A DNA stretch of 64,000 nt from Elusimicrobiota bacterium (GTDB lineage Bacteria > Elusimicrobiota > Elusimicrobia > UBA1565 > UBA9628): NCBI GenBank assembly GCA_003452935.1, contig DMMY01000021.1, positions 1 through 64,000 on the forward strand, given 5' to 3'. Positions within the stretch are counted from its first letter, which is position 1; each line of letters starts with the position of its first letter. Both the position numbers and the translations under genes were made by a program. The notes under the pieces are model-generated. The model did not search any database. It worked only from the letters and a program-made list of their open reading frames with translations, and was not told where the DNA came from. This document shows, in pieces, positions 41,511-49,970 of the stretch.

Positions 41511-42578
41511 ATGCTGTATGACTTCCTGTCCAATCATCGAAAAGCGATACTGGCCTTGACCAGGGCAAAAACCGAGGCCATATCTGAGGCCAGGCCGAGC
41601 TCCGAAGTCCTGGAACGAGGCTTGCCTGTTTTTTACGAACGCCTCATCGCCGCGTTGAGGGCTGAGGGAGGTGTTCCCTCCGGGGCTGATTTGCTGTCGA
41701 CGTCCGAACACGGCAAGGAGCTCTTCCGGTTGGGCTATACCGTGTCGCAGGTCGTGCACGGTTATGGGGTCATTTGCCAGGCGATCACTGAAACGGCGCA
41801 AACCGTGGGTGCGGGATTCGGCGCCAGGGAGTTCAGCGTGCTCAATCTTTGCCTGGACAAGGCCATCGCCGAGGCGGTCATGGAGTTTGAAAAAGCCCGC
41901 GCCGTCCAATCCGGCGTTGATGAGCTCAAGCGGTTGGGTTTTCTGGCTCATGAGCTGCGCAATGCCCTCTCCAGCGCCAGCCTGGCCTATTGTCTCATCA
42001 AGCAGGGCACCGTCGCCGTCCAGGGCAGCACCGGCGGCGTGCTGGAAAGAAACTTGAACCGCATGCGGGATTTGATCGATAACGCATTGGCCGAGGTGCG
42101 GCTTAGCAGCGAGCCGCAACTTGATCGCCAAGTCTTGCGCCTCATCGACGTGGCCCAAGAGGTCGAAGCCTCGGCGGTTTTGGCGGGGCGCTCAAGAGGC
42201 ATCGCCTTGTCCGTGCACGTGGACCCCGCGCTCAAGGTCGAAGCGGATCGGCACTGCCTCATATCCGCCGTGGCGAACCTGGTGCAGAACGCGATGAAAT
42301 TCACCAAACCCGGAACGTCCGTGTCCTTGCGCAGCCGCGAGGACGGCCGGTCCGTCATGCTCGACGTGGAAGACTGCTGCGGCGGACTGCCGGAGGGCCA
42401 GGCTGCGGAACTTTTCAAGCCCTTTACTCAAAAAGGCTCCGACCGTACGGGCTGCGGGCTGGGTCTGGCGATCAGCCGTCGCGCCATCTTGCGCAATGAC
42501 GGCGACATCTCGGTCCGCGATATCCCGGGGAAGGGGTGCGTGTTCTCCATATCGCTGCCTAAACTGTCCGAGCCATGA
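41511..42578 (+). CDS. sensor histidine kinase
   Basis: The 355-residue soluble kinase has an N-terminal helical sensor (about 1-145) that resembles RsbR-type modules, an H box LGFLAHELRNALSSA, an N box SAVANLVQNAMKFT and G boxes DVEDCCGGLP and GCGLGLAISRR. It has no membrane helix, so the signal is cytoplasmic. I chose ATG 41511 behind GGAAGGGG; starts at 41484 and 41487 are also possible. It overlaps the cbpA start by 4 bp. No response regulator is next to it. Confidence 0.85.
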   Translation: MLYDFLSNHRKAILALTRAKTEAISEARPSSEVLERGLPVFYERLIAALRAEGGVPSGADLLSTSEHGKELFRLGYTVSQVVHGYGVICQAITETAQTVGAGFGAREFSVLNLCLDKAIAEAVMEFEKARAVQSGVDELKRLGFLAHELRNALSSASLAYCLIKQGTVAVQGSTGGVLERNLNRMRDLIDNALAEVRLSSEPQLDRQVLRLIDVAQEVEASAVLAGRSRGIALSVHVDPALKVEADRHCLISAVANLVQNAMKFTKPGTSVSLRSREDGRSVMLDVEDCCGGLPEGQAAELFKPFTQKGSDRTGCGLGLAISRRAILRNDGDISVRDIPGKGCVFSISLPKLSEP

Positions 42579-43573
42579 CCATAGAGTTCAAGGATTACTA
42601 CGCGGCTTTGGGAGTGAAGAAGGACGCTTCAGCCGACGATATCAAGCAGGCGTACCGCCGTCTGGCCAAGCAGCACCATCCCGACCTCCACCTGGAAAAG
42701 GACAAGGCCCGCGCCTCGGATAAATTCAAGGAGATCAACGAGGCCTACGAGGTGCTCTCCGATTCCGCCAAAAAGGCCAAATACGACCGGATCGGCCCGG
42801 ATTGGGATGCCCGCCGGGAACCCGCAACTCATCCCGGCGCGGGCGAGGCGAGCTACGAATTCCGCCAGGGCGGGCAGGGGGACTCCTTTGCGGGCTTCAG
42901 CGATTTCTTCGAGACGCTTTTCGGGGAGGCTGGCGCCCGGGGCTTTGGCGGGGGTGAGGCTTTTCAGGGCGCTTCGAGCAAAGGGCAAGATGAGGAAGCC
43001 GAATTGCCGCTTGCTCTTGAGGATTCTCTGCAAGGCGGAGACAAGAAAATATCCATCCTCGCGCCGATCCTGTGCCCGGTCTGTCGCGGTTCGGGCCGGC
43101 AAGGAAACCGGTTCTGCCCGGCCTGCGCGGGCGTGGGCGAGGCCAAGCGGGAAAAGTCCATCACCGTGCATCTGCCCAAGAATATCCGGGACGGCATGAG
43201 GCTTCGGCTGCGGGGCCAGGGCGGCCCCGCCTCCCGCGGCGCGCCGGCCGGGGATCTGTTCCTCAGGATACGGCTGCTCCCGCATCCCGCGTTCAAGGTT
43301 TCGGGCAGCGATCTGGAGGCGACGGTGACGGTGATGCCCGGGCAGGCGTCCTTGGGCGGCGAGATCGCGGTGCCTACGTTGGAGGGGGCGATTCGCATCC
43401 GCATCCCGGCCGGGACGCATTCCGGCCGGCGGCTGCGCATCGCGGGCCAGGGGTTGGGCAAGGATGACGGCGCCAGGGGCGATCTCTACGCGGTGGTGCG
43501 CATAGACATACCCGGCCGCATCGACGAACGCATGGAGCGGCTGTATCGGGAACTGCGGGAGGCCGGCTCATGA
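42575..43573 (+). CDS. cbpA: DnaJ-class co-chaperone, CbpA-like with a half zinc finger
   Basis: The 332-residue protein has an N-terminal J domain with the HPD motif (KQHHPDLH) at about 5-70, a Gly/Phe-rich linker, and the two C-terminal beta domains of CbpA/DnaJ (ITVHLPKNIRDGMRLRLRGQGG; GDLFLRIRLLPHP). Between linker and C-domain lies CPVCRGSGRQGNRFCPACAGVG (about 168-189), half of the DnaJ zinc finger, so it lies between full DnaJ and CbpA. It stimulates DnaK ATPase. It is coupled to the kinase upstream and the modulator downstream by 4-bp overlaps. Confidence 0.88.
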   Translation: MTIEFKDYYAALGVKKDASADDIKQAYRRLAKQHHPDLHLEKDKARASDKFKEINEAYEVLSDSAKKAKYDRIGPDWDARREPATHPGAGEASYEFRQGGQGDSFAGFSDFFETLFGEAGARGFGGGEAFQGASSKGQDEEAELPLALEDSLQGGDKKISILAPILCPVCRGSGRQGNRFCPACAGVGEAKREKSITVHLPKNIRDGMRLRLRGQGGPASRGAPAGDLFLRIRLLPHPAFKVSGSDLEATVTVMPGQASLGGEIAVPTLEGAIRIRIPAGTHSGRRLRIAGQGLGKDDGARGDLYAVVRIDIPGRIDERMERLYRELREAGS

Positions 43574-43878
43574 CTTCCGAGCAGCTGCGGATGCTGGCGG
43601 CTCTTATGGAGATCGAATTGGAGTTCCTCGAGGAGTGCGTCCGGTGCGGGGCCGTTTGTCTGGAGGAGCAGCCCGAAAGCGGCCCGGAATTGACTCCCGC
43701 TCAATTGGCCCGGCTCAGGCGCCTGCAAAGGCTCTGCCGCAGCCTGGATATAGACGTCTTCGCGGGCTGCATCATCGTCGATCTTCTCGATCGCATGGAT
43801 GAGCTCCAGAGCGAGCTGCAGCGGCGGCGGGGAAGGGATGAGTCGTCGTTTGGTTCCGCGGGCGCACCGCCTGATTGA
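43570..43878 (+). CDS. cbpM: CbpM-like chaperone modulator
   Basis: The 102-residue MerR-like helical protein follows cbpA with a 4-bp overlap, the normal place of CbpM, which inhibits CbpA. It has the pattern LAALMEIELEFLEECVRCGAV, LARLRRLQRLCRSLDID and a coiled end DLLDRMDELQSELQRR. Sequence likeness is weak and the call rests mainly on length, fold pattern and position. Confidence 0.72.
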   Translation: MTSEQLRMLAALMEIELEFLEECVRCGAVCLEEQPESGPELTPAQLARLRRLQRLCRSLDIDVFAGCIIVDLLDRMDELQSELQRRRGRDESSFGSAGAPPD

Positions 43879-44107
43879 TCGCCTTGACTCCCGAGCGCCG
43901 GGAGCCTTCATCGTTATCTTGGACGGATACTGCTGCAGTGCCGCGCCCCATGCGTCTGGCCGAAATTAGTTATGATCGCCTCTGATAACCGATGCGACCG
44001 TAAAAAATAAGGCATGTCATGGAAAGTTCAGAATAAAGTCGCATGACCGCCATGGCCAAGGCCGCCGCTCCTAGCCTACAATGAACTGGCGTAAGGAGGC
44101 GGCGATT

Positions 44108-44353
44108 ATGAACTTGTTCTATTTTCTCGTTGTCGGGCTCATCGCGGGCTGGCTTGCGGGAGAGGTGATGAAGGGGGGAGGATACGGCGTCATCGTCGAT
44201 ATTATCCTTGGCATCCTGGGGGGCGTCGTGGGCGGATGGATTTTTGGCGCCCTGGGGATTTGGCCCGGCGGGGGAATCATCGGGTCGATCATCGTCGCTT
44301 TCGTCGGAGCCGTGGTCCTGGTTTGGATTACGCGCCTGATCAAGAAAGCGTAG
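44108..44353 (+). CDS. GlsB/YeaQ/YmgE-family stress membrane protein
   Basis: From ATG 44108 behind GGAGG, the 81-residue protein has three membrane helices with Gly-rich packing: FLVVGLIAGWLAGEVMKGGGYG, VDIILGILGGVVGGWIFGALG and IIGSIIVAFVGAVVLVWI. This is the transglycosylase-associated (GlsB) family pattern. It is typical of general stress regulons; the CsbD and BON genes nearby fit that theme. Confidence 0.88.
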   Translation: MNLFYFLVVGLIAGWLAGEVMKGGGYGVIVDIILGILGGVVGGWIFGALGIWPGGGIIGSIIVAFVGAVVLVWITRLIKKA

Positions 44354-44437
44354 TCGTCCGGTTTTTTGCGGCATTTCGTGCGCGCCCTTCCTTCATCCTG
44401 AGGGCTGGCCAAAAGACGAGGTATAGGTCAGGAAAAT

Positions 44438-45337
44438 ATGGGGAAAGCAATGAAGGCTTTGGCACTGCTCCTTCTCTTCCTCCTGTCCCCGGCGCTTCAA
44501 GCAGCCGATCCCGGCTGGGCCGCTTATCAAAGCAGGAGCTTTCCTCCGGCGCATGAGCTCTTTGCGCCCGTGCTTGCCGATGCGACCGATCCCCATTTCG
44601 GCTTTTCCGTGGGAGCCGCCGTCAGGCAGCGAGGCATCGCGCGCGTCGACCTGGGCGATTATCTGGGCATATGCCGATTGGCATTGCCTGGCGATTTTGG
44701 CGCCGTGCAGTTGAATCTCGGCGGCGCCATTTTCACGCGCTTTGACGCCACGTCGCATAATATTCAAGTGATCGACTACTATGGAAACGTTCCTCTCGAT
44801 ATCCGCGCGGGAAAGGCGTCGGCGCGGCTGATGTTTTACCATGACAGTTCTCATTTGGGAGACGATTATCTGAAAGAAAGAAATATCCAGACCACAAGCC
44901 ATTCTTGGGAAGCGCTGCGGGCCATCGCGGCCTTCAATCCAGTGGATCCCCTGCGTCTTTACGGCGGCTATACCAAGGCCGTTCACACCAAGCCGGTTTG
45001 GGCGGGCTACCGAGCGGTTCAAGGGGGAGCGGAAATTTACTTCAACACATCCAAAAGCTCTCACTGGCAGCCGTATTGGGCCAATGATGTCCAGGCCTGG
45101 GAGCGGACGGCCTGGAATCCCACCTGGACTTCTCAATTAGGTCTTAAAACCGCGGCTGATTATTCCAAGGGCCGCGGCATCTCCTATTTCGTGCAATTCA
45201 TGAGGGGTCCGCGTCTGGAAGGCCAATTTTATACCCAGACGGAAACGGTTTGGAGCGCCGGGTTGAAATTCGCGCTCAGCGCGAATCTGCTTTCGCCGTC
45301 CGAGTTGCCCGCGCGGCAGCAGGAAGATAAAAAATAA
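44438..45337 (+). CDS. DUF1207-like exported protein
   Basis: The 299-residue product has a signal peptide (LALLLLFLLSPALQA). The mature chain shows the DUF1207 pattern: FPPAHELFAPVLADATDPHFGFSVG near the start, GDYLGICRLALPGDFGAVQLNLGGAIFTRFD, the LMFYHDSSHLGDDYL segment and late alternating strands, as in outer-membrane beta-barrels with about 12 strands. It likely sits in the outer membrane; the function is unknown. Confidence 0.75.
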   Translation: MGKAMKALALLLLFLLSPALQAADPGWAAYQSRSFPPAHELFAPVLADATDPHFGFSVGAAVRQRGIARVDLGDYLGICRLALPGDFGAVQLNLGGAIFTRFDATSHNIQVIDYYGNVPLDIRAGKASARLMFYHDSSHLGDDYLKERNIQTTSHSWEALRAIAAFNPVDPLRLYGGYTKAVHTKPVWAGYRAVQGGAEIYFNTSKSSHWQPYWANDVQAWERTAWNPTWTSQLGLKTAADYSKGRGISYFVQFMRGPRLEGQFYTQTETVWSAGLKFALSANLLSPSELPARQQEDKK

Positions 45338-45403
45338 AGCCGGCCAGCGCCATGGAAAAGTCCGATGTCCAGCGCGGGCTTCTCTCCCTCGGTCTGCCAT
45401 TTA

Positions 45404-45860
45404 TCTAGGAGCCTGAGCAATGAGTCCGGCCCCACGCAGATGAGCGCCCGGCGGTTGTTAGCCGGGCGCCACCGGCCGGAGCGAAGCGGGCCGGGCAGGA
45501 ATGCCAGGATGCGGCACGCCCCATCGAGCAACAACGGTGGGAAGCAGAAACGCCATCTCCCTACATATCCTTGCCGGAGTCGTGTCAAAGTGATGCGCTT
45601 AGACGCATAACTTCAACACGGGGCCGGGAAATGGACCCGCGCATCAACCCCGCCGAATTCTCCGTCGGGAAACGATTGGCTGACCGACGATAAAATCCGC
45701 AAACTAACTCGGGGCTGGACTGCCATTTTGCCTCGGATGGGCGACTATTTGCGTTTTCTGGCGCGATGGATCGGCGTGGCTGTGCGTGTCAAGGTGCGCC
45801 AATGCCATATCCTACTTGAGCTTGGGTTGCCGACGATGATTACTTGCTCAGACTCCTAGA
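45404..45860. mobile_element. 457-bp inverted-repeat element without a transposase
   Basis: The ends are 17-bp inverted repeats TCTAGGAGCCTGAGCAA and, on the other strand, TCTAGGAGTCTGAGCAA (one mismatch). Inside there is no transposase frame but several strong hairpins, the best being GCGCCCGGC/GCCGGGCGC with an 8-nt loop at 45444-45469. No clear target-site duplication is visible. It fits a non-autonomous element or the two ends of a decayed insertion sequence. It fills most of a 630-bp gene-free gap. Confidence 0.55.
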
Positions 45861-45968
45861 GGATCGCGAGCGCGCTGGCGACGCGGGGCATGGCTTTCCG
45901 GCGGGGCTTACTTGACCGCGCCTTGAGGAGCAACGGCTATACTATGGGCGAAGGCGGAGGAGGCGGTC

Positions 45969-46565
45969 ATGAAACTCTGCCGGCGTTTGTCCTTGTGGAC
46001 GTTGGTCCTGGCGGCTCTGGTCTGGGGGTGTCAGACCATGCCCCCGCAGACCCCGGAAGCGCGCCGCGACTGGGCCGAGGTGGTGCTCAGGAACTGGTCC
46101 AGCTTCTCGGAACTGAGGGCGGCTTGGCTGATGGAGAGGTACGGCCCTCCGGACCTCATCCGGCATGACCGCCTCGTCTGGTACGACCGAGGACCTTGGA
46201 GGCGCATTGAGGTCTGGGACGTGCTGCCGTATTATGTCCCCGCAAGCGGTCCGGATAACATGGCGGAAACGGTCCTCTATTGGGTTCCCGCCGAGCGGGT
46301 CCCGGAGCTTAAACGTTTCCGGCGCGCGGTGCAGGTCTCACGCGACGGCAAAGAGCTTACGTCCCGCGGGACCAGCGAGGCGGTGAACTTTCTCGCCCTC
46401 AACCTGGCCGACGAGGTCATCAAGGGCGAGAAAGATCCGCGCCAAGCGCGGGAGTTTTATGACCGCACCCTCGAACTCTGGCGGGCCGGAAAGTCGTCGC
46501 CCATCATGCGGGGCCTGAGGTTCCGGCCCGCCCCTTTCTCGCCGCTCCCACGGGCTTCCCCATGA
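45969..46565 (+). CDS. lipoprotein, second member of the unnamed paralogous pair
   Basis: The ATG has GGAGG at good spacing and TATACT at 45938-45943. The 198-residue product has a lipobox (LAALVWGC, Cys21) and shares blocks with the protein at 27541: MERYGPPDLI, LVWYDRGPWRR, VNFLALNLADEVIKG and GKSSPIMRGLRFRP. The C-terminal tail is Pro-rich. The family is unnamed to me; one copy is lipid-anchored and the other helix-anchored. Confidence 0.7.
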   Translation: MKLCRRLSLWTLVLAALVWGCQTMPPQTPEARRDWAEVVLRNWSSFSELRAAWLMERYGPPDLIRHDRLVWYDRGPWRRIEVWDVLPYYVPASGPDNMAETVLYWVPAERVPELKRFRRAVQVSRDGKELTSRGTSEAVNFLALNLADEVIKGEKDPRQAREFYDRTLELWRAGKSSPIMRGLRFRPAPFSPLPRASP

Positions 46566-46621
46566 GCCCGCAGGGGCGGCGAGAGAGTGTGCCCCACTCG
46601 GAGCTGGCGAGTCCGGCGGTT

Positions 46622-47179
46622 TTAGGGGCCCTTGGTCGTTTCCTTCAACGTCAGATCGTTTTTTACGGACTTGACGCCGGACACCTTCCAAGCGTCCCAT
46701 GACGCTTTAGCGCTCGTCGGCAAGTCGGGCACCTCGCCCGTCAAAGATACCACGCCGTCATTGGTCATCACGCCGATATCGGCTTTGCGCAAGGCTCTGT
46801 CCTTGGAGAAGCTCTTTTTCACGCGCGCGGTGATGACTTCGTCTTTAACCTCCGCGGCCTCGCGGCGGGAGAGAGGCACCACTTGCAGCTCATTTTTTAC
46901 TTCTTTGACGTTTTCGATGCCCTTGGTGATTTCTTCCGCGGCGGCCTTGGCTTCTTGCGTGTCGACTTTCCCGCGGAGCATCACCCGGCCGTTTTCCGTA
47001 TCGACGTTGACCTGCCGGCCTTTGACGCGGCCATCCGCCGCCATGGACATTTTAATCTTGGCGGTGATCCAGGAATCGGACATGGCGGATTGCGCCGACG
47101 CCGGCATTGCCGAGCCGCCGAGCGCCGCGGTGATCAGCATCGCGGCGCACCACGACGCTGCGCTTGTTCCTTTCTTCAT
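46622..47179 (-). CDS. periplasmic protein with two BON domains
   Basis: The 185-residue product has a signal peptide ending ASAQS and two BON domains: about 35-100 (ITAKIKMSMAADGRVKGRQVNVDTENGRVMLRGKV) and 115-180 (ITARVKKSFSKDRALRKADIGVMTNDGVVSLTGEV). It is OsmY-like; such proteins bind phospholipids and protect the envelope under osmotic stress. A GGAGACGATC site precedes the ATG. The csbD gene lies just upstream on the same strand. Confidence 0.87.
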   Translation of the reverse strand: MKKGTSAASWCAAMLITAALGGSAMPASAQSAMSDSWITAKIKMSMAADGRVKGRQVNVDTENGRVMLRGKVDTQEAKAAAEEITKGIENVKEVKNELQVVPLSRREAAEVKDEVITARVKKSFSKDRALRKADIGVMTNDGVVSLTGEVPDLPTSAKASWDAWKVSGVKSVKNDLTLKETTKGP

Positions 47180-47203
47180 GATCGTCTCCTTTGCTCTATG
47201 AGT

Positions 47204-47440
47204 TCAGCGAGGCCGCGAGCCGGCGTGTTCCCCTTTCGGCTGCTCGGTCCGCTGATACCACTGATCCGTCCATTTCAAAACCTCGGCCTTTTTATCCCCG
47301 TAACGTTCCTGGACCTTGCCCAGCAGCTTCTCATAGTCGCCCTGGATCTGTGTCAGGTCGTCGTCGGTGAACTTGCCCCACTGCTTCTTAAGCTCGCCCT
47401 TGAATTGCGTCCATTTCCCTTTGAACTGATCACTGTTCAT
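47204..47440 (-). CDS. CsbD-family stress protein
   Basis: The 78-residue hydrophilic protein has the CsbD pattern: an N-terminal SDQFKGKWTQFKGELKKQWG, the core DDDLTQIQGDYEKLLGKVQERYG and a charged end. CsbD-like proteins are general-stress proteins of unknown mechanism. An AAAGGAG site stands 9 nt before the ATG. It is probably co-transcribed with the BON gene downstream. Confidence 0.88.
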   Translation of the reverse strand: MNSDQFKGKWTQFKGELKKQWGKFTDDDLTQIQGDYEKLLGKVQERYGDKKAEVLKWTDQWYQRTEQPKGEHAGSRPR

Positions 47441-47688
47441 GGCATTGTCTCCTTTAAATGATTTGACGTCCTGAAGAAGATAGAAAGACTGAATACATCC
47501 TGCTATGGAGGCGATGTGAATACTTGTTAAACGAAAGATGACGCCTGGAGTGATCGGGTTTTAGTCTAGGTGGAATTTGGGCCGTCCCAGGCGATTTTAA
47601 AGAAGCAATAATCGTGCCAAACGTGGGGTGGTCGGGCCCGCGCCGCCGGAGCGATTCGATGGGAGTTTCTCATGAATAACGGGGCAAG

Positions 47689-48744
47689 ATGCTAGAATTC
47701 CTCCTGATGAATAAAAAGGGACGCTGGCTCGTCCTCAAGGAGCTCATGGACCGGCTCTCCTCGATTCGTCTCTTCGCGTGGCTGGCGGGGCTCATCGCCC
47801 TGACCGCCGCGTCGGGCGCTTTCCTTGCGCAGGACGCGCCTCGTGCGTGGTACGAGGAGGCCCTCGGCGCCGCGGCCGCGCCCGTCCTCGCCCTGGGCGT
47901 CGATCATGTCTACCGCACCCCCTTCTTCGTTCTTCTGCTCTTTGCGCTCGCCGCGAACCTCGCCGTCTGCACGCTGCGTCGTTGGCGCAAGGCCGGCTGG
48001 GCGTCGCGTGGCATGCACGCGGGTTTCCTTCTCCTTCTGGCCGGGGCGTTTTTGCGCGCGGCCGCCGGCGCGCGCGGCCGCCTGCCCCTTGAGCTCGGAC
48101 GTCCGGCGCGCCTGGTGCTCTCCACCCTTGAAGACGAGACGGTCGCGGTCCTCCCGTTCGAAGTGCGCCTGGAAGAGTTCAAGGTCGAATCCGATTCCCC
48201 TCAGCGCCACGTCCTGCTGGTCGATCATGATGGCGCCAGGGAGCGGGCGGAGCTTTTCGAAGGGCAAGAGACGGTCTTTCCCCGCTTGGGCCTGACCGTC
48301 CGGCCCCTGCGCATCGTCGCGGACTTCGTCATGGGGGCGCGCGGGGAGGTCCGGGAGCGCTCGCAGACGGCCTCCAACCCGGCCGTCCAGCTGGAGCTCG
48401 GCTGGGAAGGGCGACGCTGGAGAGGCTGGTTCTTCGAACGCTTCCCCGGGATGCAGGCGCAGGCAGCGCCGTTTTCCCTGTTCTATAGGCGAGAGGGCGG
48501 CCATCCCCGGGATTTCGTCAGCGAGGTGTCCTTCCTTTTTCCGGGCGCTCCCCCCGTCCGCGCAAGGCTCGGGGTCAACTCCCCGGTCCGGCAAGGCGGC
48601 TGGACCTTTTATCAGTCCGGCTATGAGCCGGGGCGAGATGACCGCAGCATCCTCCTGGCGGTCAAGGATCCCGGAATAACCCTGGCCTACCTGGGCTTGG
48701 CCGCGATCATCCTCGCAATGGCGGGCTGGCTGTGGAGATCCTGA
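47689..48744 (+). CDS. ResB-like cytochrome c biogenesis protein
   Basis: The 351-residue protein has about four membrane helices (about 30-48, 78-97, 107-125 and the last 20 residues) around a large periplasmic domain, the layout of ResB/Ccs1 of system II cytochrome c maturation. SSIRLFAWLAGLIALTAASGAFL and the NSPVRQGGWTFYQSGYEPG segment are typical. With CcsA it brings haem to apocytochromes. It overlaps the ccsA-like gene by 13 bp, and the multihaem cytochromes it should serve follow. Confidence 0.8.
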   Translation: MLEFLLMNKKGRWLVLKELMDRLSSIRLFAWLAGLIALTAASGAFLAQDAPRAWYEEALGAAAAPVLALGVDHVYRTPFFVLLLFALAANLAVCTLRRWRKAGWASRGMHAGFLLLLAGAFLRAAAGARGRLPLELGRPARLVLSTLEDETVAVLPFEVRLEEFKVESDSPQRHVLLVDHDGARERAELFEGQETVFPRLGLTVRPLRIVADFVMGARGEVRERSQTASNPAVQLELGWEGRRWRGWFFERFPGMQAQAAPFSLFYRREGGHPRDFVSEVSFLFPGAPPVRARLGVNSPVRQGGWTFYQSGYEPGRDDRSILLAVKDPGITLAYLGLAAIILAMAGWLWRS

Positions 48745-49514
48745 ACAAGGCGGCGTTCGCCCTGTGCCTGGCCGGCCTCTTAACCGGGGCGGCGGGCGTC
48801 TTTTGGCGTCTGAAGACGGCTGAGAAGCTCTCCCAGTGGGCCCTCCTGGCCTGCGTCCTTTCTCTTTCGGCCGCCCTGGCCGCGCGCTGGCGCATCTGCG
48901 GCCGCCCGCCGATGACCGACCAGTACGAGTCCCTGCTCATCCTGGCCTGGTGCGTGGGCGCCGGCGGACTCATCGCCCGGCGCAGGTCGGGCGTCGCGGC
49001 CGTCGGCGTCCTCTCCTGCGCGTCGTGCGCGGCCGCGCTCGCAGGGGCCTCCTTGCTGGACCCTTCGGTCCGGCCGCTCATGCCGGCCTTGCGCTCGGAC
49101 TGGCTGGCCTATCATGTCCTGACGGCCATGGCCTCCTACGCGGCCTTCGCCCTGGCCGCGGCGGCGGGGGCCTGGCGCTTGATATCCTCGCGCGGGGCCG
49201 GCGCGGACGAGCCCCTGGAACGGCTGATGATCGGCGCGTTGAAGGCCGGCTTCTTCCTTCTGACTTTGGGCATCGCCACTGGAGCGGTGTGGGCGCAGAG
49301 GGCGTGGGGGAGCTATTGGAGCTGGGACCCCAAAGAGACCTGGTCGCTGATCACTTGGCTGGTCTACGCCGTCGTCCTGCACCTGCGCCGGGCGGAAAGG
49401 CTTTCTGGCCGTGCTCTGGCCTGGTCCTGCATCGCCGGGGCGGGCGTCGTCTTGTTCACTTACATCGGAGTCAACCGTTTCCTGGGAGGCCTTCATAGTT
49501 ATTCCGGGCTTTAA
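48732..49514 (+). CDS. ccsA: CcsA/ResC-like haem handling protein
   Basis: A GTG start at 48732 gives 260 residues with about eight membrane helices and the haem-binding WWD motif WGSYWSWDPKETWSLITWL (about 188-206). Conserved His residues occur before (YHVLT) and near the C-terminus (LHSYSG). With ResB it forms the system II synthase that exports haem and ligates it to CxxCH. It lies between resB and nrfH in one operon. Confidence 0.87.
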   Translation: MEILNKAAFALCLAGLLTGAAGVFWRLKTAEKLSQWALLACVLSLSAALAARWRICGRPPMTDQYESLLILAWCVGAGGLIARRRSGVAAVGVLSCASCAAALAGASLLDPSVRPLMPALRSDWLAYHVLTAMASYAAFALAAAAGAWRLISSRGAGADEPLERLMIGALKAGFFLLTLGIATGAVWAQRAWGSYWSWDPKETWSLITWLVYAVVLHLRRAERLSGRALAWSCIAGAGVVLFTYIGVNRFLGGLHSYSGL

Positions 49515-49956
49515 GCGCCTGCGCTTGTTTTTGGCCGCGGCGGCGGTGGCGGCGGCCTTGACGCTCTTTTTGCTCTTCGGCCCGCCGCGTCTGGTCGAGC
49601 ATTCGGAGTCCCCGGAGTTCTGCGCGACCTGCCACGTCCATGACTCCCATTACGAGTCATTCAGCCATTGGGGCGCGCACCGCCGCGGCCGCTGCGTGGA
49701 CTGCCATCTGCCCAACGACACTGCGGCCAACCACTTCTTTTGGAAAGGCGTCGACGGCGCCAAGGACCTGGCGCTCTTCCATTCGGGCCTGTTCTCGGAG
49801 CGGCTCCGCCTTACGGAACATGGCCGGCATGTGCTGCAGGCCAACTGCATCCGTTGTCACGAGACGACCGTCGCCCATATCGACCCGGATCGTCCCTGCT
49901 GGGAATGCCACCGGCGCGCGGGCCATAAGGGCGCGGCCCTTGCCAAGATCCAATAA
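49411..49956 (+). CDS. nrfH: NrfH-type tetrahaem quinol dehydrogenase
   Basis: One N-terminal membrane helix (FLAAAAVAAALTLFLLF) is followed by four c-haem sites: CATCH, CVDCH, CIRCH and CWECH. This is the NrfH/NapC family, which takes electrons from menaquinol and passes them to NrfA. The start is uncertain: the longest form begins at a GTG at 49411 inside ccsA, and no ATG lies near the likely N-terminus, so a weak start (CTG 49519 or TTG 49525) may be used. The stop overlaps the next ORF by 1 bp. Confidence 0.85.
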   Translation: MLWPGPASPGRASSCSLTSESTVSWEAFIVIPGFKRLRLFLAAAAVAAALTLFLLFGPPRLVEHSESPEFCATCHVHDSHYESFSHWGAHRRGRCVDCHLPNDTAANHFFWKGVDGAKDLALFHSGLFSERLRLTEHGRHVLQANCIRCHETTVAHIDPDRPCWECHRRAGHKGAALAKIQ

Positions 49957-49970
49957 TGAGGAGAGACCCC

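Noticed and set aside
45444..45469. Hairpin considered as an integron attC site
   Set aside because: The loop and flanks lack a GTTRRRY core and its partner, and no integrase is present.
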